DNA of 64,000 nucleotides from Panulirus ornatus (GCF_036320965.1 NC_092242.1:61172020-61236019); one strand, 5' to 3'. Numbered from the stretch's first letter, positions 46,110 to 59,255 are shown. Program-made: numbers and translations. The notes: generated by a model from the letters alone, not told the origin.

Positions 46110-47824
46110 TGCCATCACCGCCACCCTCCAGGAAACGCCCCTCTCTCCTCATGACCCCCCCAACTATCTGTAACAAAATCTGGTCTTGTCTCGACATCCT
46201 GCTCTTCCCCACCCTGCCTCTCCCGCCTACCTCTCAAGCCTGCCTCCACCTCCACAGCCTACCTCCCCAGTCTGCCACCAAGCCTACCTCCCAAGCCAGT
46301 CTTCCTAACGATCCCCAACATCCTGACAATCCTTCTTATTCCGTCACTCATCCTTCGCCAAGGCCTTTCGTCCCCTCCTCCTCCTTCCCGACCTTCCAGC
46401 CATTACTCCAGCATCACCCAACCTACCTACCATCACTCGGCCTTCCTAAAACCACCCCAGACTCTCCCCTGTATCACCCCCCCCCCCTATTCTCCCCCAG
46501 CCACAACAAGGGCCCCAAACACCGACCCCAGATTTCCCTCATGTAAATCAGCGGGCGAGCTAAGCGGCTGCCGTTAACAGCCCGTTTGACCCGACCTCCA
46601 GGACGACCCGATCACGGGACGACGATTGGTTCCCTTCCCCTGCGGCAGTGAGGCTAGGGAGTTTATCGGTAGGGCGGAGGAGGAGGAGGAGGAGGAGGAG
46701 GAGGAGGAGGAGATGGGGGAGGAGAGGGACGATGGATAGACGAAATGAAAGATACAGACACACAGAGTGTGAGAACCACAAACAAAGAGAAAGGTCAAAT
46801 AAATAGGAAAATATAGATACCTTACTTTGCCTCCCTGCCTTAGACGCCCCTTCTTTGGGGCTCTCGCAGTGCTCAGGAAGCCAGCCACGTCCACTGGGCG
46901 AGACCAGAGGTCATAAGGTACCATGATATTGTGTGCATGTCTGTGGAAGGAAAGTGGAAGACAACTGAGGACTTTGTGTTCATTGCCTGCAAGTTTGAAA
47001 GTTGAATGTTTGGTCTGAGGCGTCTTGTGATATGGAGAACTGATGTTTGTCATGTTGGGCGATGGTGACCAAAATGCAGTGGAGAAAGTGTGACTCGTAC
47101 ATGACTGGGTGGTGTTGTTCTACATGGGTGTGTGTGTGTGTGTGTCTCGTGGAGTGGAGGTTGGAAGTTGGGAGAGCGGTCGTCTAGTGTGTGTGTTGAG
47201 TATCTATGGTGTCATTATATATTAGAAATTACTAGGAAGTGTAAATAGCCTTAGACAATGCTGTGTTTTTATTCTGAATAATCTGTGAGATGTTAGAAAT
47301 TATCGATAATCATGTTCTCATTTACTGTAAATTCTTTTTCTACTTTATGATGGTAATAACTTGTATTAATTGTACAGGTAAGTGTAATTATGTTTAATCG
47401 CTGGTGTGTTACTTTGTCATTCCAGTTTCACCATAATCATATCTTTAGATTTAACTAATTATCATAATTCTATGCATTATGTCACGATTTCGTTCGTTTT
47501 TCTTCATTTTCTGATATGATTTTTTTTCACGAATGTATAACTTCTACCTAAGTCAGGGTCGGCTGCTCAGTATCGGACACTGACAACACACAACCCCCCC
47601 CTCCTTATTTTTCTCCCTCCTCATCCCATCCCCCCCCACCCCTAATCCCCAATCCCCGCAGTAATCCATAACCATTCCCTCCTCCCCCCTTCCCCCACCC
47701 CATCATTACACCACCTAAGCTAGAAGACAACCTCTTCTTCCCCACCCCTTCCCCGCCATCCCCCATACACTGTCACCCTGATCATTAAAGCAACACAAAC
47801 GTGAGTCTTCATTAAATCTTATTG

Positions 47825-47825
<1 letters not shown>
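46110..47825. other. No gene recognised; C-rich and (GGA)n stretches
   Basis: C-rich sequence at about 46080-46540 with a loose CCTACCTCCCAAGCC repeat, (GAG)n at about 46676-46712, (GT)n at about 47128-47144, and C-rich sequence again at 47590-47770. Confidence 0.5.

Positions 47826-47829
<4 letters not shown>

Positions 47830-47914
<85 letters not shown>
47830..47914. repeat. (CT)n microsatellite
   Basis: Pure CT run. Confidence 0.97.
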
Positions 47915-47917
<3 letters not shown>

Positions 47918-48009
47918 ACAAGACACAGCGATTCCGATAGGCAATTGCCATATTACAATCCTATCATGACGCTCATTCCAACGATCGCTATCACTTAACA
48001 CAAGATTTT

Positions 48010-48012
<3 letters not shown>

Positions 48013-48083
<71 letters not shown>
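48013..48083. repeat. (TA)n microsatellite
   Basis: Pure TA run ending in CATATATA. Confidence 0.97.
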
Positions 48084-48088
<5 letters not shown>

Positions 48089-48094
48089 TATCAA

Positions 48095-48595
48095 ATCAAG
48101 ATATAGAGATTGAAACTGCCGCGAAATAACATAGAATCTGATAAGCCAAAGTTAAGATCAAACGCAGTATACGGAACGAGCAAGAGGATCGGAGAGGAAG
48201 AATCAGTGTGGGAGGGAACCGTCAAGTGTGATCTTCTTTTGTTTGGTGGGCAATATGCGGTGATCACAGCTTGTCGGATCCTCTTCCTCGTCACGGCCAA
48301 GGGGATTGCCTCCCAAACCCGCCATTGCTAACACCCATTTCACTTCTACTCACGCCGCCCCAAGTTCCCCCAGCTGAGCCCCGGTGGTGGGAGCTTATCC
48401 AACACGTCCTCCTTGAGATCTAGAGACCTCACTAGCGTTCTAGAAATATAAGATGTTGGGGTATTAGACGGGGTGAAGTTGGGCATCCAAGCTGGACCAG
48501 ACTTGAGAGATTTTACTCGTCACAAGACCAGCCCAACGCCGTGTGCTACTGCAAGATGGCGTGAGGGAGATGGAAACGCAGGCTCAGGGGAGAGG
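48095..48595. other. No gene seen
   Basis: Unique sequence, no motif recognised. Confidence 0.45.

Positions 48596-48597
<2 letters not shown>

Positions 48598-48665
<68 letters not shown>
48598..48665. repeat. (CT)n microsatellite
   Basis: Pure CT run. Confidence 0.97.
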
Positions 48666-48670
<5 letters not shown>

Positions 48671-49042
48671 GCTGGTAAAGCATGACGGAGAGATGGTACT
48701 TCATCACAGCCATCCTCCGTGTTTCCTGAGCGCCATTTTTTTTTCCATTCTTTTTTTCTTTTTTTTGCGGGAGGAGGGAGTTAGGGGAGGAGAGGCTCCA
48801 GTCTGGACCAGCACCGTAGGGCGAGCGGTGGCTGAGTAGGCCACGCACACAGCAGCACCAAGCAGCAAGAGGAGGAAGAAGTAATTAAAGGACATTAGAG
48901 AAAAGGCAATAAAGATGAGAGGATAGGAGGATGGGGGATGTAAACGAGATATACGAAAGTTAAGTGAAAAGAGAAGAGAGAAAAGTAACATGTGAGTCAG
49001 TGACGCAATAGTTAAGAAAAGGATAGAAGGGAAATGTATCTA

Positions 49043-49044
<2 letters not shown>

Positions 49045-49096
<52 letters not shown>
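49045..49096. repeat. (GT)n microsatellite
   Basis: Pure GT run. Confidence 0.97.
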
Positions 49097-49098
<2 letters not shown>

Positions 49099-49300
49099 AG
49101 CAGAGCTGTAAGATGTAATAACTAAAGACTAGAAGTGACCGTGTCAATGTGGGAGACGACGCCGTAACCCTAGATGACCCCAGGGTCATGTCGCGCCCCA
49201 CATCTCTTATCTACAACTCCACCTACTCTACATATTTCCGTTTTCTATCACTTGATGTCCAACATTTTGACGTCTGATAACTTATCGATCTTCCAGTCTT

Positions 49301-49301
<1 letters not shown>

Positions 49302-49364
<63 letters not shown>
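49302..49364. repeat. (CT)n microsatellite
   Basis: Pure CT run followed by AT-rich then A/G-rich sequence to 49780. Confidence 0.97.
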
Positions 49365-49367
<3 letters not shown>

Positions 49368-49794
49368 ATACGTTTTCGATCATTTTCATTTACATAATTA
49401 TTCTCTATCTTTAATCTTCCATTTCTGTTTGTTTTTCATCTTTCATTCTTTAGTCTTTCATTTATCAATTCTTATCATTGTTCATCATTCGCTTTGTCCC
49501 ATTAATCATCAGCAACTCAAAATCTATTTTGTCATCCAAAAGGAAATAAACTTAGAATACAGAGAAAATGGAAGAACAGCAAAAAAGAAAAAGAACAAGG
49601 AAACAAAAGGAAAAATAAAAGAGTATGAAGCATGAAAAGAACAGAAGTAGAAACAGTAGCAACGAAAGAAAAGAAAGGAATGAAGACGAGGGAAAAAAAA
49701 TGGAAAAAAAGAAAATCTTCAGGAATGATAGAGGAAAATAAATACAAATAATCAGAAGAGATGGAATGAGACAAGACCATCAACAGACACTTCA

Positions 49795-50245
49795 GGCAAT
49801 TGAGGCCACCGTCAACAGAGGCTAGTGTCAACAAGACCACCATCAACAGAGACTGCCGCCAGCAACAGGAGGCCACTCATCAACAGGGGACACCGTCCAC
49901 AGCGACCACCGTTAACAGGGACCACCGTCAACAGGGAACACCGTCAACAGGGACCACCGTGTCAACAGGGGACACCGTCCACAACGACCACCGTCAACAG
50001 GGACCACCGTCAACGGGGACCACCGTCAACAGGGACCACCGTGTCAACAGGGGGCCACCCATCAACAGGGGCCAACGTCAACAAGGACACCCGTCCACAG
50101 GGACAGCCGTCAACAGGAGCAACGTAAACAGGGACCTCGATCGACAGGGGCCATCCATCGTCAACAGAGGCCACCGTCAACAGAGACCCACCGTCAACAG
50201 GGACCACCGTCAACGGGGGACCACCGTCAACAGGGGCAGGAGTTA
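49795..50245. repeat. About 16-bp tandem repeat, about 25 imperfect copies
   Basis: Unit CCACCGTCAACAGGGA with length changes (GTGTCAACAG, CATCAACAG). Open frames here are repetitive Thr/Asn/Arg/Gln strings. Confidence 0.93.
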
Positions 50246-50329
50246 TCAGTGGGGTCATCCGCCCAGGGGGACCCACCAAAGAAACGTCTCAGCTGACGCT
50301 CACGATAAAGACGAGAGTTTCCGCCACAC

Positions 50330-50835
50330 ATCTGGGTGAGGGTGAGGGAGGTGGAGGATGAGTGTCCCTGTGAGAGGGGGAGTGGAGTTGGGGGGGGGGG
50401 AGAGAATGGAAGGGGAGGGAGAGGTGTAGAGGAGAGGGGGCGTAGAGGGGTCTCCTGTCTGACCTGGGAACTCTTATCTAGGATCGGGTGAATGGGAGGC
50501 CATAACGATAGTGGAGTGAGAAAAGGGGCGTTTGTGAGAGGGGGAGAAGGGTCCGGGGAGAGGGAGTGAGGGATAGGGGCTGAAGGAGAGGAGGAGGAGG
50601 AGGAGGAGGAGAGGGGTGGAGAGAAAAGAGACTCTTGAGTAAGGGGCGGGGTGAAGATGTAAGCCGGTAGTTAAGCGAATGGGATGAAGGAATGAGGATA
50701 ATGGGGTGAGAGTATGAGGGAGAGGGGACAGTGAGTGGGTAAGAGGAGACGCATGCTTGGAGAGGAGGAGGAAGAGGAGGAGGGAGGAGGAGGCGGGAAC
50801 GTGAGGGAGGAGGGTGAGAGTCTCGGTGGCCTGAG
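50330..50835. other. Purine-rich region, no gene
   Basis: GGGAGAGG-rich sequence with (GGA)n at about 50588-50612 and a loose GGATGAGGAATG repetition. Confidence 0.55.
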
Positions 50836-50937
50836 GAGGGTACCTCATGTGGGGGAACACTTATTACACGACAAGTCACGGGTCCGCAACCCTACTGAGA
50901 CGTAGAGGGGTCACGGGAGACCCTACCTGCCCCTGCC

Positions 50938-50938
<1 letters not shown>

Positions 50939-51004
<66 letters not shown>
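50939..51004. repeat. (GA)n microsatellite
   Basis: GA run with one GATA break. Confidence 0.97.
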
Positions 51005-51006
<2 letters not shown>

Positions 51007-51109
51007 CCATTCAGCGGGTGAGGGGAAAGGAACACACGAGGGGAGACAGACACATTAATCCCTCGGAAAACAACGACAAGAAGAGGACGGGCGTACCTGC
51101 CCACCAGGC

Positions 51110-51312
51110 GAAGGTACCAGAAGGGTGTACTTTGTTGTGCCAGAATGACGTACCTTACGGTACCAGAAGGGTGTACCTTGTGGTACCAGAAGGGTGTATC
51201 TTATGGTACCAGAAGGATGTACCTTGTGGTACCAGAAGGGTGTACCTTGTGGTACCAGAAGGGTGTACCTTGTGGTACCAGAAGGGTGTACCTTGTGGTA
51301 CCAGAGGGGCGT
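51110..51312. repeat. 23-bp tandem repeat, about 9 copies
   Basis: Unit GGTACCAGAAGGGTGTACCT plus TGT. Each unit carries GGTACC and an imperfect GGTAC/GTACC inverted pair. Confidence 0.95.
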
Positions 51313-51319
51313 GCGTACC

Positions 51320-52325
51320 TTCTAGTGTCTTAACAGTATGGCAGATCCAGCTAACGGTACCATTCAGCAGGAGTACAGCTGATGCCGATACAGAGGGAGA
51401 GGAAACCATGGCAATAAAGGGTAAAGGGAGCCAAGTGATAACATGGGACGAAATAAGGGCAAACTAATGGCATGGAATAAGCTTAGGATCAACGTAAAGA
51501 TAAGAAACGTTGCAGGTGGAGAATGTGTCAAGAAATCCTGTATTGTGAACATAAACAATTGAGACTATTATCGTGTTGTGTCTATGTGTCTCTGTGTTTG
51601 TTTCTCATTCTATGTGAGGTTCCTTGGTAGAAACTCGCGTCCTGCGAGCAGTGCGTGGAAGATGGGGAAACACTGTAGAAACATCACTAAAAATGATGTC
51701 GGATTTTCTCTCCATCACTCAGGAAATCTGGCTCACAATGGACAGGCCATTTTTACCGAGTGGATTGTTCTGTCATCCCCAGTTACTTGTGTTCGAGAGG
51801 CGAGCTCTTAGCACTCGTCTGGCAACGGTGTTCAGCCCGGTTTACTATTTATGAGTGCGGCTGGCAGTGACGTCCAGAAAAAACAGCTGGCAGCATCTGG
51901 CAGTGGTTTTGGGCCCAAATTGTCGTATACCTTTACAGATAACTAAGCTTTCGTTTTTAACCAACTTTATACATAGTAGTAACGCGTCTGGCAGTGGGGT
52001 TTGGAAGTCGTGCTTCGTCCAACCAATCATTTACCCACAAACATGGCAGCAGGGGTATATGACCAACTTGTCGTACGCCGGTGCGTCTGGCAGTGGCGTC
52101 TACCTCAACTTATCATTCATCCAGACAGATGACGTTTATTTTCAGACTAGATTGTGGTGTATTCATTCATCTGGCTTTATGTATCTCTTGCATTCTTGCA
52201 TCCCTCTGCGATGTTTATCCCAGCATGTGATCTATCTCCTTGGTTGCCACTGGTTAGCAAGGTAGACTTTATCGTACCCATGCGTCTGGCAGCACGTCTG
52301 GTTATCTCTCTATCTATGTCTGCTT
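51320..52325. other. No gene; degenerate repeats with CGTCTGGCAGTGG
   Basis: GCGTCTGGCAGTGGCGTC-like blocks occur about seven times between 51800 and 52300 at irregular spacing; probably a decayed long-unit repeat. Confidence 0.5.
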
Positions 52326-52327
52326 GT

Positions 52328-52351
52328 CTGTGTGTGTGTGTGTGTGTGTGT
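52328..52351. repeat. (GT)n microsatellite
   Basis: Short GT run. Confidence 0.92.
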
Positions 52352-52556
52352 ACCAGGACGGAACGAGGACCCGCATAGATTACCCAGAGACAGTATTAAC
52401 CCCTTGAGCAGGGCGGGTGGGACGAATCATGGGTACGATAGCGTGACCTTTGACTTGACTCCTTGAGGCAAGATCAAAGGTCACACCATCATGCACAAAA
52501 GTCGTACCGCCATGCTCAAAGGTCGTACCCTCGTCCTCAAAGGGTTGAATAACTAC

Positions 52557-52559
<3 letters not shown>

Positions 52560-52632
<73 letters not shown>
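52560..52632. repeat. (CT)n microsatellite
   Basis: Pure CT run. Confidence 0.97.
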
Positions 52633-52635
<3 letters not shown>

Positions 52636-52639
52636 CACC

Positions 52640-53285
52640 TCGGATGTCCGTAAATGCATGAGACAGACACGTACAGACGAGAGATATCATCAAAACATAT
52701 ATTTACACCACAGACATACATCTTGTATGCGCCTCACCTCACATCTCTCGTCTATACAGATTTCTGGTTTCCGAAAATTACTTAATTTTCGTGTTTTCAT
52801 TTCGAACTCGTCCTTTAGAAGTTCAGTTATGTAGTACTTGTTCTTGGGAATAGTTCAGTCTCGTAATACTTGCTCTTAAAGAGTTCAGTCACTTGGTACT
52901 TGTACTTAGGAAGTTCAGTCACGTTGTACTTGTCCTTGGGAAGTTCAGTCCCATGCTGACTTAGGGACAATCCCCAGATACTAAAGCTTTTGCTGTTAAA
53001 ATAATCAATAACTTTGGCAATGATGTATATTTTTCCTCATGGCTCGAGCCCCCATGGCATACTATACATCACCACCGTACTGTGGAGGGTATTCTCGCGC
53101 TACACATCAAGGTATACATAAATGCATGTTGTATTTCATCGTATCATGTGTATGTTTATCATGCCTGGTGTTGTGTCAGAATCAGCGTCCGGTCCCATCC
53201 ATTGCCTCAGAGCAATGGCCAAATACTTCCTTCTTCCCGGCTCGAGATCTGGATTTTCCCGGATCCCACACGACGAACGGCACTG
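52640..53285. other. No gene seen
   Basis: Loose repeat of AGTTCAGTCACGTTGTACTT-like units at about 52820-52960, then unique sequence. Confidence 0.5.
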
Positions 53286-53290
53286 TCCCG

Positions 53291-53430
53291 GAACCTGCCG
53301 GATGACCAGACCGTCCCGGACCCTACCGAAGGGCCGGACCGTCCCGGACCCTGCCGGATGACCAGACTGTCCCGGACCCTACCGAAGGACCGGACTGTCC
53401 CGGACCTTGCCAGAGGATCAAACTGTTTCG
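53291..53430. repeat. 28-bp tandem repeat, 5 copies
   Basis: Unit GACCCTACCGAAGGGCCGGA plus CCGTCCCG, alternating with GACCCTGCCGGATGACCAGA plus CTGTCCCG. Confidence 0.93.
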
Positions 53431-53909
53431 GACCCCGACGTCCAACATCCGGGATACCCGTTTCGAACCAAGGATTAACAGTCCATCCCTCTCTGGTGCT
53501 GGCACTGTACGGCCTTCCTCTGATGCTATTACGGTCATTTCCATAAATGATGAAGGACATGCGAGGAAGACCACTCGCTCTGCCTGAGTTACGGCAGGCT
53601 GGCGCGTCTTGGAACTCACGCCTCCAAAGACCCCCGAACAGAAACTCATCTCTGATCGAGGCCATTCAGAGATGTCAGACAAGAAAGGCGTCAGTCAGTC
53701 ACTCACTCACAACAATGAATCATCAGACATTATGGAGGTATGAGCATGAGGGTGGGATATGTAAGTGATACCGAGTCGACGAAGGTCTTTAGCGGACTTG
53801 ATGTGTATGGGAAGAAAAATGTTTGACTCTGTTTTCGAGTGTCTCGCTGGGTCAGCTAGCGAATACTTCGTGAGAGTTGTAGATCACGATGGAAACTCTG
53901 GGTGACAAG

Positions 53910-53910
<1 letters not shown>

Positions 53911-53977
<67 letters not shown>
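53911..53977. repeat. (GT)n microsatellite
   Basis: Pure GT run. Confidence 0.97.
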
Positions 53978-53980
<3 letters not shown>

Positions 53981-54196
53981 GGGGAAGGTGACCAAGTAGT
54001 TATTCGAGTTGTGACCACCAGAGTTGTGACCACCGTCTCCTTCCTAACTTTTCTCTTACTTTATCTCCGTCTCTTCTCTCCCAGTTTTCCTTATCTCACA
54101 ACTCACTCCATTCGATGCCCTCCTGCCTCCCCCCCCTCTCTCTCTCTCTCTCTTTTCTCTCTCTATCCCCTTAGTTTTACTCATTAACCATTCCTG

Positions 54197-54200
<4 letters not shown>

Positions 54201-54260
<60 letters not shown>
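54201..54260. repeat. (CT)n microsatellite
   Basis: Pure CT run. Confidence 0.97.
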
Positions 54261-54263
<3 letters not shown>

Positions 54264-54325
54264 GAAAACAAGAAGAAGCACCCCGACTCTGCCTTTAATA
54301 ATTCTTACAAAAATATATTTCGTGT

Positions 54326-54385
54326 ACACACACACACACACACGCACACACACACACACACACACTCACACACACACACACACAC

Positions 54386-54440
<55 letters not shown>
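54326..54440. repeat. (CA)n microsatellite
   Basis: CA run with GC, TC and TA interruptions. Confidence 0.97.
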
Positions 54441-54445
<5 letters not shown>

Positions 54446-54869
54446 AAAAAGTATATCATCTGACCACGAAATTGTTTTGTAGGGCTCATTCGACACTTTG
54501 AATCTCGTGATCCATAAAACTGTCTGATCCGCTCTAAAACCTGAGGAAGGGATGAGCCTGGGATAGATCCTACTTGTGACCCGACACTTTAGACCGTGTC
54601 AGTACGTAGGGTGGTGATCAGTGTGGTGGAGTGGAAGGTGCAGCTGCAGGTGGGCATCGTCTTTCCTTTAACTAGGTTAGTTCTCCTGGTACGCAGAGGG
54701 TCCTCTCATCTCTTCCTCAGGAGTGACGGAGTCTTGAGGAGGGAGGAGTCACCTGAGTCAGGAACAACGCCTTCTTCAAGCGGTTCCCTTCAGGAATGAC
54801 TCATCTTGAGTAAAGTAGGAAGTGTGGGGGAGGAAGGCATGTCTAGGTTGGGGGACTCAAGACGAGTGC

Positions 54870-55170
54870 CAGGTGAGTGTGCTGTGTGGCAGACCTTCGC
54901 CAAGTGAGTGTGTTGTGAGAAGGTCCAACTTGGGTGAGTGTGTTGTGTGGCAGACCTTCGCCAAGTGAGTGTGTTGTGAGAAGGTCCAACTTGGGTGTGT
55001 GTGCTGTGTGGCAGACCTTCGCCAAGTGAGTGTGTTGTGAGAAGGTCCAACCTGGGTGAGTGTGTTGTGAGAAGGTCCAACTAGGGTGAGTGTGCTGTGT
55101 GGCAGACCTTCGCCAAGTGAGTGTGTTGTGAGAAGGTTCAACTAGGGTGAGTGTGTTGTGTGGCACACCA
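54870..55170. repeat. Alternating 30/31-bp tandem repeat (about 61-bp higher-order unit)
   Basis: GTGAGTGTGCTGTGTGGCAG-ACCTTCGCCAA alternates with GTGAGTGTGTTGTGAGAAGG-TCCAACTTGG, about ten units in all, with one doubled second-type unit at about 55040-55085. Confidence 0.94.
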
Positions 55171-55179
55171 TCCCTCTGA

Positions 55180-56375
55180 GTGTGTTTTATCGAAGACAAA
55201 GATCGGTGCTTTAAAGAGGAGGTAAAGTGCGTCGGCAGGAGCAAGTTTTAACAAATGCGTTTGCGTCTGGAACACCCCTTCTCCCACGCCCTCACCGCAC
55301 CCCATCATCCATCATCATCCACAATGGATATTATCATTGTGTCAGCACGGATGTTATCAGTCATACAGCATAACTACGATAAGAAATACGCGTCACGATC
55401 ATGTTAACACTAGCAACAATGGATCATCATTAACGTAGATAACGGTTATATTCAGTCATCATTAACTCGGCCATTTAATTACTTTGTCAACACACGGACG
55501 AAATTCCTTGAGAAATGGATATCATTTTTTTCCCAAAGGAAAAAAAGAATATTCTACTTCTCTTAACCCTCTGAAAATATATTCAATTAACCCCCTTATC
55601 TCACAAGATCTTCCGTTTACCTCCATGTCTTTGTACGTGGCACTCGACTTCAGAGCCATGAACGAACACACTGAGGAAAGAGAATGCGAAAAGCGTTGAA
55701 AATCAGAGGTTTGAATGGGACATTAGAGGCAGTAACTGTGGGGAGGCCTCCCCTTAGAGGGGCGGGAACTAGGGGGGGTGGGGGAGAATATTGTGCATTC
55801 CTTCGCTGACTCACCACTCTTTCCCTCGACTCCCTCCAAACGCCCTCCAAGCCCTCCACGCGCCCTCCAGACACCCTCCAAACTCTGGGTTGGCTCATTA
55901 CAACTTCACCTCCCCGCCAATGCTCCTACAACAAGCTAATGAAAACGGGGAGGCAAATTTAAGGGCAAACTAATGTATTTTTAGCCCTTGCATACAAATC
56001 GAGGAGGGAAGAGGAAAAAAACAAGAGGGAGGAAGGGAGGGAGGGGGTTCCTAGGAATTCATATCGCTAGTTTATTTACCTCCTCCTACTTTCATTGCCA
56101 CGTAAAATGGTAATGCGATGGTTTTATCCGCCAATAACACAGCGGGGCAGGCGCGTGCTGCGCAGAAGACGATGGTTATTTTCGTCGTGCATTGCGCCCG
56201 GGCTTGGGGGTGGGTGGAGGCCTCGCCTGCGTTTTCTAATTAAATGTTTGTTATGCTCCAAACTTAGTTAATATAGTGGGTTATGGTTCTCCTGGGGATC
56301 TGCGGTGGTGCTTCCTCACACCCTGCAAGCCTAGAGATCAAGATAAGACCAGTCTCATAACTGTCATGATTTATG
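55180..56375. other. No gene recognised
   Basis: Unique sequence with a G-rich block at about 55740-55790 and a CCCTCCA repetition at 55845-55880. Confidence 0.45.
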
Positions 56376-56378
56376 AGG

Positions 56379-56494
<116 letters not shown>

Positions 56495-56693
56495 TATCTG
56501 CCGTATCAATGGCCAATACTCCTTTTACAGTTTGAATATCACGTAATGCCTTGTACAATATTCTGATATTCTTCACCTCATGTACGGTAATTTGATGAAA
56601 GATTGAGACGTAATTAGATCGTCTTTCATCGAAGTTACGTCCCTTCGGATGCAAAGTGGGACCAGGGATACTGGAAACGAAATTTCTCATGAT

Positions 56694-56698
<5 letters not shown>

Positions 56699-56758
<60 letters not shown>

Positions 56759-56798
56759 ACATATATGTGTGTGTGTGTGTGTATGTGTGTGTGTGTGT

Positions 56799-56848
<50 letters not shown>
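56699..56848. repeat. Compound (TA)n-(GT)n-(GATA)n microsatellite
   Basis: TA to 56755, GT to about 56799, then AGAT/GATA tetranucleotides. Confidence 0.97.
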
Positions 56849-56849
<1 letters not shown>

Positions 56850-57004
56850 CTCAAAGCTTTGGTCAGTCAGTCCTTTGGTTGCTCTAACCCTTTAGTTAGT
56901 CAACGCTTTGGTGACATCGTCGTCTCGTTACCCAACCCTGTGGTTGCTCAACCCTTGGGTTGTGAATGACCTTTTACCCTTGAGCATGACGCTGTGTGTA
57001 CTAG

Positions 57005-57560
57005 TTATATCGTACTGCCCTGAGTGCGTTGTGAGAGTGTAGTGTTAGCTGTCTGAGTACATCATCTTTGCTGTAAGTGTAAACTGCCCTGAGTGCGTTG
57101 TGAGAGTGTAGTGTTAGCTGTCTGAGTACATCATCTTTGCTGTAAGTGTAAACTGCCCTGAGTGCGTTGTGAGAGTGTAGTGTTAGCTGTCTGAGTACAT
57201 CATCTTTGCTGTAAGTGTAAACTGCCCTGAGTGCGTTGTGAGAGTGTAGTGTTAGCTGTCTGAGTACATCATCTTTGCTGTAAGTGTAAACTGCCCTGAG
57301 TGCGTTGTGAGAGTGTAGTGTTAGCTGTCTGAGTACATCATCTTTGCTGTAAGTGTAAACTGCCCTGATTGCGTTGTGAGAGTGTAGTGTTAGCTGTCTG
57401 AGTACATCATCTTTGCTGTAAGTGTAAACTGCCCTGAGTGTGTTGTGAGAGTGTGGTGTTAGCTGTCTGAGTACATCATCTTTGCTGTAAGTGTAAACTG
57501 CCCTGAGTGTGTTGTGAGAGTGTAGTGTTAGCTGTCTGAGTACATCATCTTTGCTGTAAG
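57005..57560. repeat. 69-bp tandem repeat, 8 copies
   Basis: Unit GTGTAAACTGCCCTGAGTGC, GTTGTGAGAGTGTAGTGTTA, GCTGTCTGAGTACATCATCT, TTGCTGTAA, almost identical between copies. It is open on the reverse strand as a 23-residue repeat (AVYTYSKDDVLRQLTLHSHN plus ALR). Confidence 0.96.
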
Positions 57561-57569
57561 TGTAAGTTG

Positions 57570-58140
57570 AGAGCATTATTCTGTATGTCAGTGTATGTCT
57601 TGGGTATATGTACACACACACACTTATCTTGAAAACACCTGAAGAAATCAGTGTATCTTTTCCTCCTTGGTCTTAGCAGGAGAAACACTCGACTCAATAA
57701 CAAATGCACTCTACAGTACACATCAACACACATGAAACAGCTACATAGGGAGAACAATTAAACTTTCATCAGACGAAAGAAATTTTAATACAATTTGACG
57801 AGACACCTTGCTATGAAAAAAATAAATTGGTTCTGTTTTCTGTATAAAATGATTGAATTATGTTAATTAGATTTTATAATTCCATCTATGTTAATGACTT
57901 CTGATCATTTCTATAATGACTGGAACAATGTTTCATTATAATCTCTAAAATGTTCATCGTCATCATCATCATCATCATCATAGCAAGCCTTCATCATTTA
58001 CATGTAATGTTTGTTGATATGAATAATCTTTTACAGCTTCGTTTACAACTTTTTCTTTTTTTTTTTACAATATATCTTACTTTCTGATATACGGACACCA
58101 CTGGGAACAAAATTTCGATCTGTCTTCGGATTTCTCTAAG
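57570..58140. other. No gene seen; (ATC)n run
   Basis: AT-rich unique sequence with (ATC)n at about 57958-57980. Confidence 0.5.
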
Positions 58141-58141
58141 G

Positions 58142-58145
<4 letters not shown>

Positions 58146-58214
<69 letters not shown>
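58146..58214. repeat. (CT)n microsatellite
   Basis: Pure CT run. Confidence 0.97.
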
Positions 58215-58218
<4 letters not shown>

Positions 58219-58787
58219 TCCCCTCTAACCTCTCCAACCATCGTACCCACTTTAATGAAACTCACGCACTATTCAAATCCTCATATTACCTCATTACCCA
58301 GAATACTCAATAAGTACTCCACCTCATTACTACCACTACACCTCATCTCGCTCCACCACCGGGGCTGCATCCACCTGCCATCTCCTTACAACTAGCTTCC
58401 ACTCCACCACACCTCACCGTCGCTCCACGCTCCACTGTCATTTCTTATTCCACCGTCACTCCACAATCCCACTTCTATAGGTATTATTTAGCTGCTCTCG
58501 GTGGAGTTCACAGGTGGCGAATCTCACTAGATTTGTTTATAATTTTCGTTATTCAGATCTCTACATATAAATCCCCTTTGAATTTCCCCCCCCCCACGTT
58601 TAAACACCCTTTTTTAGATTTCTCCCATACATAAACCCTCTCTTTAGATCTTCCACATTTATAGACCTCCTCTATGAGTCTCCACCACGTTTATAAACGT
58701 TCCCTTTCAATATCCTCTCCTGATGAACACACCCCTCCACATCATCACCCTCACACACCCTCCATCTTCCCTAGGCCATACATGGAG

Positions 58788-58950
58788 TGAGAATTAACCC
58801 GAACTCCTGAAGAAGGTGTTCAAGATTTTTCAACCTGGGGTTATAAATTGACGTTGACAGCCTTAATGACCCTGGCTGTTGATAGGTCTAAATCCCAGTA
58901 TACCAACTCTACCAACCACCTCCCCCACACATATAATCCCCCACACCGGA
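58788..58950. repeat. Interspersed repeat copy B (matches 45.97 kb)
   Basis: It has CTCCTGAAGAAGGTGTTCAA, GATTTTTCAACCTGG and TAATGACCCTGGCTGTTGAT blocks, followed by TAGGTCTAAA. Copy A shares these in order, so this is a dispersed family of unknown class. Confidence 0.8.
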
Positions 58951-59250
58951 TACCACCTCCTTAACCACCCTTCGTGTGTTATCAACATCCCAAGTAAAAA
59001 GTGTCTCTTTAAACCATTTTTCCTCCTGCAGCCCCTTCCTCTCCTACACTCCTGTGGTACGTCCTTCTTTAAGTCTCTTGTCAACTTGCTCTTTAAGTTT
59101 ACTCCCCTCCGTAAATTCCTTCACTCTCAACCTTCCAGTCTCCACCTCTCGTACTGTGCCACTAACCAAAACTCCCCAGTATGTATCCTCTTTTTCAGAT
59201 CTCGTTTGTGAACACACACATGTTTGTACATATACATGCAAATAAACTAA

Positions 59251-59255
<5 letters not shown>

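Noticed and set aside
53082..53682. Overlapping frames of 119-154 residues on both strands
   Set aside because: No domain recognised, and the 28-bp GC-rich repeat keeps several frames open by chance.
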